A stretch of DNA of 5,690 nucleotides from Atribacterota bacterium (GTDB lineage: Bacteria; Atribacterota; Phoenicimicrobiia; Phoenicimicrobiales; Phoenicimicrobiaceae). Where the stretch lies: the NCBI GenBank assembly GCA_030599445.1, contig JAUVOA010000113.1:1-5690 (forward strand), read 5' to 3'. Position numbers and translations under genes: made by a program. Of this stretch, positions 1 to 5,041 are shown piece by piece (position 1 is the first letter of the stretch; each line of letters opens with the position of its first letter). The notes beneath the pieces were generated by a model. The model saw only the letters and a list, made by a program, of their open reading frames with translations. It ran no database searches and had not been told where the DNA came from.

Positions 1-55
1 AGCCAGATAATAATCAGCCCTTTGGCAATAAAGCTGAAGTATTTTTTATTTTTTA
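1..55 (+). repeat. Terminator-like repeat R1 (degenerate copy)
   Basis: First of four related copies. It opens with the conserved AGCCAGATAATAATCAGCCC box. A 7-bp stem follows, with G:U pairs (CTTTGGC, loop aataaa, GCTGAAG), then a long T-rich tract. The outer GGG of the right arm has become TAT, so the stem is weaker than in the other copies. It probably ends a gene lying to the left of the window. This call rests on comparison with R2-R4 within the window. Confidence 0.6.
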
Positions 56-76
56 AAAAATATTTATAGAAAAAGA

Positions 77-140
77 AGGATTTTATAAAATTTTGTAGTA
101 TTATAGTATTATTGACATAGTTATCTTAAAAAATTAATTT
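77..140 (+). promoter_or_regulatory. Candidate promoter of the 238-948 gene (SigH-like box; alternative TTGACA)
   Basis: AGGATTT at 77-83 is followed, after 11 bases, by GTAGTAT at 95-101. This resembles the Bacillus SigH pattern (AGGAWWW, 11-12 bases, RNNGAAT) except that GTAT replaces GAAT. The same two boxes with identical spacing recur after repeat R3 (4211-4235), upstream of the CPBP gene. An alternative is the TTGACA at 112-117, but its -10 partner at 135-140 (TAATTT) is poor. The sigma-factor assignment is an inference. Confidence 0.4.
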
Positions 141-237
141 CGTGAGATATCCAGCAAAGGTATATAATTTTAAAAAAAATAAAAATCTCTTTATTTCTCT
201 ATAAAAATAAAAAAAACATTGTATAAGGAGGAATATT

Positions 238-948
238 ATGAAATATAAACGAATTATTATTTTAACAATTCTTGTTTTAACTATCCTCTCATTATTTTTA
301 TCATTTGTTTATGCTCAGGTTTGGGTTATCGAATATTCTGCTGACATTACTCCAACTGCTCGTAAAGTTTCGTCAAAGATTCGAGACACATACTTAAAAG
401 ATTATTCTAATGACATAAGCCCTACACTACAATATGATGATATCAATATGAGTAAATCGACGGGAACATTTAAAATAACAGATGGACAGGGAAACATTAT
501 TGGAGACATAAATACAACTAGGTTGTCGATATCAAAAAAAGTAGGGTTTTCTTCAGTAGATGATGTTATGACCGCTGTAACTATTAATAATATTGGAAAA
601 GATCCTCATGCTCCTCCCATTAACATTGGCTCTTCTGTAGAAGATGTTATTAAAGCTATGGGGACCCCTGAATCTATTCAAATATCTTTTAAATCTTTTA
701 AATATCGAAATTCTACTATTTTTTTTGATGACGATTGGAAAGTTCAGTCTTGGGATAATCGATATGGTAATTTAAAAGTAAGTTTGGAAAATGAAAGCGG
801 TGATATATTAGATATTGGTGAATATTTAATCGATGATATTTTTAAAATTATCGATGACAATCTATACGAAAAATCTACAATTTTACCTACTGATAAATCT
901 GTTGAGGGAATTATTGAAGAATTTCAGGAGTATTTAGAAAATCAGTAA
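238..948 (+). CDS. Exported protein with a C-terminal GSSxEDV/GNLKV domain, function unknown
   Basis: A 236-aa protein with a clear signal peptide: a Lys/Arg start, a hydrophobic core at about residues 6-22, and a likely cut after VYA at residue 26. It is therefore expected outside the cytoplasmic membrane. Residues 131-147 (GSSVEDVIKAMGTPESI) and 156-181 (YRNSTIFF, then SWDN and GNLKV) match a small repeat-like module common in clostridial exported proteins. Its GSTxDEV..GTP start recalls SmpA/BamE-type folds. Residues 27-125 are not recognised. The C-terminus is acidic and probably helical (196-236). AAGGAGG at 225-231 lies 6 bases before the ATG and fixes the start. The gene stands alone behind its own promoter. 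The domain resemblance comes from memory of the pattern, not from a search. Confidence 0.85.
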   Translation: MKYKRIIILTILVLTILSLFLSFVYAQVWVIEYSADITPTARKVSSKIRDTYLKDYSNDISPTLQYDDINMSKSTGTFKITDGQGNIIGDINTTRLSISKKVGFSSVDDVMTAVTINNIGKDPHAPPINIGSSVEDVIKAMGTPESIQISFKSFKYRNSTIFFDDDWKVQSWDNRYGNLKVSLENESGDILDIGEYLIDDIFKIIDDNLYEKSTILPTDKSVEGIIEEFQEYLENQ

Positions 949-1363
949 ACATAAATAAAATATATATCTAACTGGAAAAAGATTATATTTTAAAGGTATT
1001 TGAATGTTAGTTTTTTAATTAATTTTTGAAACGATTTTTGATTATAACAAGAAAAGAGGGTTTTTGGAAAATATTATTGAGTATAATATCTATTTGAAGT
1101 TTTAATTGATTATAGAAAAAATATCAAAAACCTTATATAAAAAGAGAGGGGATAGGTATTGAATAGTTTTATTGAATTTTTTTTTATTGAAGAAGTTTTT
1201 TCACTATAAAATGATTCTAAATATTTCTTTTTCACTATCTCAATATAATTTAAGGTCATTTAGTTGTTTGCTTTATCTTAAAATAATAATACTTGCCTTA
1301 TATAATATATAGTTAGAATAATAGTAGGGATATACTTATTGATAAATAAGGCATAATAGGCGA
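949..1363. other. Intergenic stretch without a convincing gene
   Basis: About 415 very AT-rich bases. A weak CTAAC/GTTAG stem (5 bp, loop of more than 30 bases) is followed by six T near 1010-1018; it could be a poor terminator for the preceding gene. GAGAGGGGA at about 1144-1152 precedes a TTG-started 16-codon frame (1159-1209), which is too short and too poor in composition to call. GCCTTAT near 1295 and ATAAGGC near 1346 form a loose inverted repeat. I see no RNA gene. Confidence 0.5.
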
Positions 1364-1525
1364 TTATATATAACTTGCAATATCTGCTGGAATCTTAATT
1401 AAATCCTTTAGTTTATAGATATTTCGTAGTTCTTCAATAATCTCACCCCAACAAAAGGTGGTGAAGTTGTCTACTAGTGAGAGCCAGATAATAACTAGCC
1501 CTTTGGCATTGTGCTGAGGGCTTTT
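1364..1525 (-). pseudogene. Start-less minus-strand open frame, possible gene remnant
   Basis: On the minus strand, 53 codons run without a stop from just inside TAA (1526-1528) to TAA (1364-1366). There is no ATG, GTG or TTG at a sensible place and no ribosome site. The first third is repeat R2 read backwards (KGLVIIWL). The rest looks protein-like: FTTFCWGEIIEELRNIYK, then LKDLIKIPADIASYI. The plus strand is full of stops here. I infer the 3' end of a decayed minus-strand gene abutting the repeat. The family is not recognised, and chance openness cannot be excluded. Confidence 0.3.
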
Positions 1526-1530
1526 TTATA
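1481..1530 (+). terminator. Terminator repeat R2
   Basis: The conserved GAGCCAGATAATAAC box is followed by a hairpin. AGCCCT (1497-1502) pairs with AGGGCT (1517-1522). An inner TGGCA/TGCTG extension with one bulged T gives about 11 bp in total. Six T at 1522-1527 complete a standard intrinsic terminator. The nearest upstream plus-strand gene ends about 530 bases away. Confidence 0.75.
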
Positions 1531-1567
1531 TATCGAAATTTATTTCAAAAGCACAATAAAAGCAGTT

Positions 1568-1588
1568 GCTGGGAAAAAATTGCCCAGC
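1568..1588. other. Isolated GC-rich hairpin
   Basis: GCTGGG (1568-1573) and CCCAGC (1583-1588) form a perfect 6-bp stem with a 9-base loop, conspicuous in AT-rich surroundings. There is no T-run on either side, so it does not look like a terminator. Its role is unknown. Confidence 0.35.
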
Positions 1589-1681
1589 TTATTAGTAGAA
1601 AAACGTGAAAAATTTACCCTTTCTGGTTAAGCGATTAATATTGATTAAATATTATTTATAAATATTTTTTAATTGAAAATG

Positions 1682-1696
1682 AATAAAGTCTTTATT
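1682..1696. promoter_or_regulatory. Palindrome, possible activator site for sigma-54 promoter A
   Basis: AATAAAG-T-CTTTATT is a perfect 7-1-7 palindrome centred about 95 bases before the predicted start of transcription at 1785. Enhancer-binding activators of sigma-54 usually bind at about this distance. The palindrome is not repeated upstream of promoter B, which weakens the idea of a shared activator acting here. Confidence 0.3.
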
Positions 1697-1721
1697 TAGC
1701 ACCTCTTTCACCGAATACATT

Positions 1722-1793
1722 TTAAAAAATAAATATTCTTACATTAAGTTTTATAAATTGGCACAATAATTGCTTCTATTAATAGTTAGAATA
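1722..1793 (+). promoter_or_regulatory. Sigma-54 promoter A
   Basis: TGGCAC (1759-1764), five bases, then TTGCT (1770-1774) is a full match to the sigma-54 -24/-12 consensus TGGCAC-N5-TTGCW. Transcription should start near 1785. The 72-base block around it recurs at 2635-2706 with 66 of 72 bases identical. The next gene downstream starts at 2032, giving a leader of about 247 bases. Use of this promoter would require RpoN and an ATP-driven enhancer-binding activator encoded elsewhere. Confidence 0.85.
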
Positions 1794-2031
1794 AATAAGC
1801 GAGGCAATTTATTTTTTTTGGGTTTAATTACTACTAATAATATAGAAAAAGTAGTATATAAAATATTTTTCTAAAGTCATTCGTAATACATAAGCATAAA
1901 TTAAGATAAGCGCTATTTACTTTAATAAAGAAGGAGGTGGCTGGAGTAAATTATCATGTGATTTAATAAGCCTGCAAGAAGGTGTTCTGAAAATACTAAA
2001 AAATACAATTATATAGAAAAGGAGATTAAAA
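1794..2031 (+). promoter_or_regulatory. Long leader of the 2032 gene
   Basis: The leader contains a 7-bp inverted repeat, TACTACT (1829-1835) with AGTAGTA (1850-1856). It also has an orphan strong ribosome site, AAGGAGG (1931-1937), with no good frame after it; the overlapping GTG gives only nine codons. The left inverted arm starts at 1940. The functional ribosome site for the next gene is AAGGAG at 2019-2024, 7 bases before the ATG. The orphan site may be left from a gene that once started there. Confidence 0.45.
1940..1974 (+). repeat. Left arm of a long inverted repeat
   Basis: Positions 1940-1962 (23 bases, starting GCTGGAGTAAATT) are the exact reverse complement of 2566-2588. With three mismatches (1963, 1965, 1972) the match extends to 35 bases, 1940-1974 against 2554-2588. 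The arms enclose the 2032-2505 gene. The arm also carries an imperfect short dyad, TTATCAT-gtgat-TTAATAA. Confidence 0.85.
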
Positions 2032-2415
2032 ATGAAGGGAAGATTTATTATTCTAGTAATGATTACTACCATTGCCTTGCTGGTCTGTGTTACTGGTGGA
2101 CTGGCACAACCTTTGAACTTGGAAGAAAAAATTAATTTGGAAGATATACCAGTATATAATCCATGTACAGTGGAAACTGTTAAACCTGATGGAACTTTGC
2201 ATCTTAATGGACGGCTTTTGCTTGATTCCGCTGGAGGGTTTCATTTAAAATTACACGCAAATTCTCATCTTGTAGGTGAAGGCATTAATAGTGGTACAGA
2301 ATATATAGCTAATGTAACATATAACTGGCAACTTAATGGTAAGTTTTTACCTTTTGAAACTACTAAAATACTAACAGCTTCTCTTATCAGTCAAGGCAAA
2401 GAACCAAACCTTTAA
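2032..2415 (+). CDS. Small exported protein cut short by an in-frame stop
   Basis: As read, 127 aa with a signal peptide: MKGR, a hydrophobic core at about residues 5-20, and a cut after GLA at residue 25. The mature part has the look of a small beta-rich secreted protein: NPC at 43-45, GTLHLNG at 54-60, HLKLHANSH at 71-79, then SLISQGKEPN. I know this layout from hypothetical exported proteins that end in FHVTVNANGEL and VEC. That ending is present here, in the same frame, but only after TAA at 2413-2415. The truncated product lacks the last strands and the second cysteine. AAGGAG at 2019-2024 supports the ATG. The gene lies downstream of sigma-54 promoter A and between the inverted arms. 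It is either a recent pseudogene or a short secreted product. Confidence 0.8.
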   Translation: MKGRFIILVMITTIALLVCVTGGLAQPLNLEEKINLEDIPVYNPCTVETVKPDGTLHLNGRLLLDSAGGFHLKLHANSHLVGEGINSGTEYIANVTYNWQLNGKFLPFETTKILTASLISQGKEPNL

Positions 2416-2505
2416 CTAAAGGCAAGATTTCATGTAACTGTAAATGCAAATGGTGAGTTGACGGCATATGTTGGCGAATTTGAAGTTGAATGCACTGATG
2501 ATTAG
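2413..2505 (+). pseudogene. In-frame continuation of the 2032 gene after TAA
   Basis: After TAA at 2413-2415 the same frame stays open for 29 codons to TAG at 2503-2505. It includes ARFHVTVNANGELTAYV and FEVEC, the expected conserved end of the family; the full length would be 157 aa. In related proteins, as I recall them, a Leu stands at the stop position, so one TTA to TAA change would explain it. Cys45 and Cys154 of the full form would be natural disulfide partners. The frame is intact, which suggests a recent change or a sequencing error. Confidence 0.8.
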
Positions 2506-2553
2506 CTATAAAAATTAGAAAAAGTTAATTGACGTATGTAATATTCTCACCTC

Positions 2554-2588
2554 CAAGCTTATCATATCACATGATAATTTACTCCAGC
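2554..2588 (-). repeat. Right arm of the long inverted repeat
   Basis: Reverse complement of 1940-1974 (32 of 35 bases; 2566-2588 exact). Within it, TTATCAT (2559-2565), loop ATCAC, ATGATAA (2571-2577) is a perfect 7-5-7 dyad. That dyad lies about 120-140 bases before the predicted start from sigma-54 promoter B, a usual distance for an enhancer-binding activator. TG follows the arm at 2589-2590 and TG also precedes the left arm, which is too short to prove a target duplication. Confidence 0.85.
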
Positions 2589-2634
2589 TGAAAGTTCTGA
2601 ACCTATCCAATAGGGGGGGTCAAAACACTTCAAA

Positions 2635-2706
2635 TTAAAAAATAAATATTCTTATCTTAAACTTTATAAATTGGCGCAATAATTGCTTCTATTAACAGTT
2701 AGAATA
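2635..2706 (+). promoter_or_regulatory. Sigma-54 promoter B
   Basis: TGGCGC (2672-2677), five bases, then TTGCT (2683-2687). It keeps the essential GG and GC of the -24/-12 elements, with one change from promoter A (TGGCGC for TGGCAC). The predicted start is near 2698. The surrounding 72 bases are a direct copy of 1722-1793 with six differences. It should drive the 2737-3796 genes. A run of seven G lies upstream at 2613-2619. Confidence 0.8.
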
Positions 2707-2736
2707 TAAAAATAGGCAGGAGGTGAATTTAGGGAG

Positions 2737-2928
2737 ATGACGGAAAAAAGATTAAAGGATAATTCTGCTGTAAAAAAAGAGATTTTGTTGGAAACTGAAG
2801 CATTATTATTAGAATCCAGAACTAAACTGGTAAAGATTAGGGCAAAATTGCAAGAAATTGCTGATTTACAGGTAAAATTAAAGGTTAAAACGATGGGTAT
2901 GAGTAGATTGATTAAAAGTTATTTTTGA
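2737..2928 (+). CDS. Small coiled-coil protein, function unknown
   Basis: A 63-aa, lysine-rich and mainly helical protein. Residues 13-53 carry regularly spaced Leu, Ile and Val among charged residues (for example LLLESRTKLVKIRAKLQEIA), as in a coiled coil. There is no signal peptide, membrane segment or cysteine, so it should be cytoplasmic. AGGAGG (2718-2723) lies 13 bases before the ATG, with a second AGGGAG directly before it. The gene is first after sigma-54 promoter B, with a leader of only about 39 bases, which supports its being real. It shows no visible similarity to the anchored proteins that follow. I do not recognise the family. A structural or adaptor role is possible, but nothing in the sequence shows it. 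Confidence 0.65.
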   Translation: MTEKRLKDNSAVKKEILLETEALLLESRTKLVKIRAKLQEIADLQVKLKVKTMGMSRLIKSYF

Positions 2929-3003
2929 TAAATAAAGAGAAATAAAGAATAATTTAAAAACAAGGAATTAATAATTAAGAAAGGTTTATAATTTTTTAAA
3001 AAT

Positions 3004-3438
3004 ATGAAAAAAAATAAGAATTTTTATTTAACAATAATTGTCGTTTTAATAATTAGCGGACTTCTTGGCTTTAGTTATTATTTGAATAATAAAGGAGTCG
3101 AGGCAAGTAATCTGCCTAAATATGCACTAGGAGATCCTGTGGTCCGAGAAGCTTATGAGTACGTTGTAGAAAATCCAGAGTTTCTTGATTATATTCCATG
3201 CTATTGTAATTGCTATCGTTTGGGTCACAAAAATGTTAAAAATTGTTTTGTGAGCGAATTTAAAAGTAATGGTAATGTTGTTTTTGATCATCATGGTACC
3301 GATTGCGCCATTTGTTATCACACTGTCTTAGATAGTAAAAAGCTTTTTCAACAAGGGAAGTCAGTTCAAACAATCAGAGATTTTATTGATAATAAATATT
3401 CTCGGTATGGAATGGGCACCAGCACACCAAAGCCATAG
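3004..3438 (+). CDS. Membrane-anchored PCYCGC-motif family protein
   Basis: A 144-aa protein with one N-terminal membrane segment (about residues 8-27), without a lipobox Cys, so probably an uncleaved anchor with the rest outside. The PCYCGC family signature is present as PCYCNC (65-70), followed by RLGHKNVKNCF (72-82), HHGTDCAIC (96-104), and KYSRYGMGTSTP (131-142) near the end. Replacement of the motif Gly by Asn is a small departure from the family name motif. The six cysteines (65-104) and histidines suggest metal or redox chemistry, but the family has no agreed function that I know. There is no CXXCH heme site. An in-frame TAA at 2989-2991 excludes longer starts. The ribosome site is poor (AAAGG about 20 bases upstream), so translation may be weak. 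It lies 75 bases after the coiled-coil gene. Confidence 0.85.
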   Translation: MKKNKNFYLTIIVVLIISGLLGFSYYLNNKGVEASNLPKYALGDPVVREAYEYVVENPEFLDYIPCYCNCYRLGHKNVKNCFVSEFKSNGNVVFDHHGTDCAICYHTVLDSKKLFQQGKSVQTIRDFIDNKYSRYGMGTSTPKP

Positions 3439-3466
3439 ATTTCAACAATTAAAAAAAGAGTTATTC

Positions 3467-3796
3467 ATGAAAAAATATTTAATCATTACATTATTATTAA
3501 TTTCTATCGGTATTGGTTTAGGGGTGGTTATTTCTTATTATTCCTCTGCTCAATTTGAAGATTTATCGTCTGAAGAGATGCACGAGCAAATTATTGACCA
3601 TAGAAATTTCGCCATTAAAAAAGCAACAGCCAGTGGCATCTATAATTGTTGTATTGGGCCTCCCTGCACTATGTGTTATATGGAAGCTAACGAATGGAAC
3701 AATCACACCCCGGGAACATGCGCTTGTGAGGACTTGATTGCTCAAGGGAAAGAGGTTTGCCCGCAATGCATACGTCAAATTTTGCGGGGATATTAA
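3467..3796 (+). CDS. Membrane-anchored eight-cysteine protein
   Basis: A 109-aa protein: MKKY, then a hydrophobic segment at about residues 4-24 acting as anchor or signal, a charged linker, then a cysteine-rich end. The cysteines fall at 61, 62, 67, 70, 85, 87, 98 and 101, as CC-N4-C-N2-C, CAC and CPQC. There is no CXXCH, so c-type heme is unlikely; bound metal, an iron-sulfur centre or disulfides are open options. I have seen similar GxYxCC...C..C...CxC...C..C proteins as uncharacterised entries. An open frame extends back to 3386 but overlaps the upstream gene and lacks a ribosome site. AAAGAG at 3455-3460, 6 bases before ATG 3467, and the signal-like N-terminus decide the start. It sits 28 bases after the PCYCNC gene, so the two are probably co-transcribed and may act together. 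Confidence 0.85.
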   Translation: MKKYLIITLLLISIGIGLGVVISYYSSAQFEDLSSEEMHEQIIDHRNFAIKKATASGIYNCCIGPPCTMCYMEANEWNNHTPGTCACEDLIAQGKEVCPQCIRQILRGY

Positions 3797-4046
3797 CAAG
3801 TTAGAGACTCTCAAATCTAAAGCTAAAGTGTAAAATAGTCCATAACCCGAGGTAAAGAATTTAGGTTGTTTACGCAAATCTCTTTTTATTGTTTGTCTCC
3901 TTCTTTGTAAAATTACGCCATATAACCTCTCTTTTTTTAAACCGAAACATTTATTTTATCCAATTAAAACAGCATATATCTCTTATAAAAAGCGTAAGTT
4001 AATTAAAAGGTAGAACTTATTTTAAGAGTGGTTTTGTTTATAATTC
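3797..4046. other. 3' region of the cysteine-protein operon, no gene seen
   Basis: AT-rich, with no hairpin plus T-run. On the minus strand a frame at about 3872-3952 starts ATG TTT CGG and gives a 26-residue Lys/Arg-rich peptide. It has no ribosome site and is not called. Transcription from promoter B may run on to repeat R3. Confidence 0.4.
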
Positions 4047-4199
4047 TTAATAGATACTAATTACTTCTTCTAACTTTTGATACACTTTTTCGGTTTCATC
4101 ACTCAGAAGAAAGTTGCGAAAATCATCCTGTCCGAGGAGCCTGACAATAACCAGCCCCTTAACAATCAAGCTAAGGGGCTTCTTTATTTTTAGATTTTT
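4047..4199 (-). pseudogene. Start-less minus-strand open frame, possible gene remnant
   Basis: Fifty codons on the minus strand between TAA (4200-4202) and TAA (4047-4049), with no plausible start or ribosome site. The first third is repeat R3 read backwards (KGLVIVRL); then comes GQDDFRNFLLSDETEKVYQK and LEEVISIY, a protein-like stretch. It parallels the frame at 1364-1525: the same repeat at the upstream end and nearly the same length. I infer the decayed 3' end of a minus-strand gene, but chance is possible. Confidence 0.3.
4137..4192 (+). terminator. Terminator repeat R3
   Basis: The conserved GAGCCTGACAATAACC box, then AGCCCCTTA (4153-4161) pairing perfectly with TAAGGGGCT (4172-4180) around a 10-base loop, then a T-rich tract. 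This is the strongest stem of the four copies. It may end transcription of the 2737-3796 genes and insulates the CPBP gene. Confidence 0.8.
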
Positions 4200-4210
4200 T
4201 TAAAAAAAGA

Positions 4211-4235
4211 AGGATTTTTTAATTTTTTGTGGTAT
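4211..4235 (+). promoter_or_regulatory. SigH-like promoter box before the CPBP gene
   Basis: AGGATTT (4211-4217), 11 bases, GTGGTAT (4229-4235): the same elements and spacing as at 77-101. It lies about 65 bases before the strong ribosome site at 4277. The -10 has GTAT where SigH normally has GAAT, so the sigma factor is uncertain; a promoter here is likely from position and repetition. Confidence 0.4.
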
Positions 4236-4276
4236 TGTAATATAAATAAATTAATATAGTCTTGGCTTGTCCGGTT

Positions 4277-4368
4277 AAGGAGGAATTACGATTAATCTCT
4301 TTAAGCAAGAATTAGGCGAGATACATTCTTTTTTTAAAAACAATTATAAGGAAGCGGTTATCCTGTGC
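4277..4368 (+). other. Strong ribosome site and in-frame N-terminal extension of the CPBP gene
   Basis: AAGGAGG at 4277-4283 is followed by ATTACGATT and then an open frame that runs without a stop into the CPBP gene: NLFKQELGEIHSFFKNNYKE, then AVILC. No ATG, GTG or TTG lies in this frame before ATG 4369. ATT at 4291 is 7 bases and ACG at 4288 is 4 bases from the site. The extension reads like a normal amphipathic N-terminus. Translation probably begins here on a non-standard codon, or an ATG has been lost by mutation. Confidence 0.65.
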
Positions 4369-4920
4369 ATGTCGACACTTTTCCTTGTTCTTGCATGGTG
4401 TCGACCAATCGGCTCATCTTTGGTAGTAAGCTATACGGTATATTATATAATTTTTCCTGCCTTTACCATTTTAATTATCTTGAGAAAGAATCCATTGGAT
4501 TTTGGACTCAGGCTCGGGAATTACAACTTGTGGGGTTTTTACGTAGCCATAACGGTTGTAATCGCTATCCCGGTATTATATATCGGTTCTCTTTTTTCTT
4601 CAGTAGGTCAGTATTATACTAAACCTTTTGATTATTACAGTTTCTTCACTCAAATGGTTCCTCTTCTTTTTGCCTGGGAATATCTGCTTCGCGGTTTTCT
4701 CCTCTTCGGACTTAAGGAAAGATTTAAAGAAGCAAGCATCCTTATACAGATGGTTCCCTTTGTGCTTCTTCATATCGGAAAACCCGAAATAGAGATACTG
4801 ATGTGCATTCCGATGGGGTTGTGGTTCGGATATATTGCCTATCGGGGAAAATCATTCTGGCCGGCCTTCATTACCCATACTTTCATCAACTTTATCCTTA
4901 AATACTTTGTGAATTTTTGA
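4369..4920 (+). CDS. CPBP family intramembrane protein (CAAX protease-like)
   Basis: From ATG 4369 the product has 183 aa, very hydrophobic, with several membrane segments (about residues 5-38, 54-74, 95-112, 123-136, 140-157, 164-180). The CPBP/Abi signatures are in order: WEYLLRGF (103-110, Glu104 and Arg108), FVLLH (131-135, His135) and ITHTFINF (168-175, His170 and Asn174). These residues form the putative metallo-glutamate active site of CAAX-type prenyl-protein proteases. The first motif has one Glu instead of the usual pair, as I recall for a WExxxRGF subgroup. Bacterial members process peptides or protect against bacteriocins; the substrate is unknown here. The real start is probably about 26 codons upstream at the strong ribosome site, since ATG 4369 has only AAGGAAG about 15 bases away. 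Terminator R4 ends the gene, so it is probably transcribed alone. Confidence 0.88.
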   Translation: MSTLFLVLAWCRPIGSSLVVSYTVYYIIFPAFTILIILRKNPLDFGLRLGNYNLWGFYVAITVVIAIPVLYIGSLFSSVGQYYTKPFDYYSFFTQMVPLLFAWEYLLRGFLLFGLKERFKEASILIQMVPFVLLHIGKPEIEILMCIPMGLWFGYIAYRGKSFWPAFITHTFINFILKYFVNF

Positions 4921-4937
4921 TGGTAAAGTAGAGAAAA

Positions 4938-4980
4938 GACAATCACCCGCCCTTTGGTAATTAGCTGAAGGGTTTTTTTA
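4938..4980 (+). terminator. Terminator repeat R4, after the CPBP gene
   Basis: CCCTTTGGT (4950-4958) pairs, with G:U pairs, with GCTGAAGGG ending at 4972, then seven T (4973-4979). The preceding GACAATCACCCG is a reduced form of the box seen in R1-R3. The 17-base gap from the CPBP stop makes this the clearest case of the repeat acting as a plus-strand terminator. Confidence 0.8.
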
Positions 4981-5041
4981 TTTTTTAGAAAAGGTTTTAT
5001 AGACTGATAAGAGTCGAGAAGAATTAATTGGGAGGTAATGT

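Noticed and set aside
1159..1209. TTG-started 16-codon frame after GAGAGGGGA
   Set aside because: Very short, Phe/Glu-rich low complexity, and no conserved context. A purine run is expected by chance in this composition.
1937..1966. Nine-codon GTG frame at the orphan AAGGAGG
   Set aside because: The GTG overlaps the ribosome site itself, so it could not be used. The frame ends inside the inverted arm.
3386..3466. N-terminal extension of the eight-cysteine protein
   Set aside because: It would overlap the PCYCNC gene by 53 bases and bury the signal-like MKKYLIITLL internally. AAAGAG fits ATG 3467.
3563..3877. 104-codon minus-strand frame opposite the eight-cysteine gene
   Set aside because: It needs a TTG start with poor ribosome spacing, and its sequence mirrors the well-supported plus-strand gene. 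The plus frame has a signal/anchor and patterned cysteines.
4365..4622. 85-codon frame overlapping the CPBP start
   Set aside because: It is out of frame with the CPBP motifs, with no ribosome site and no recognisable content.
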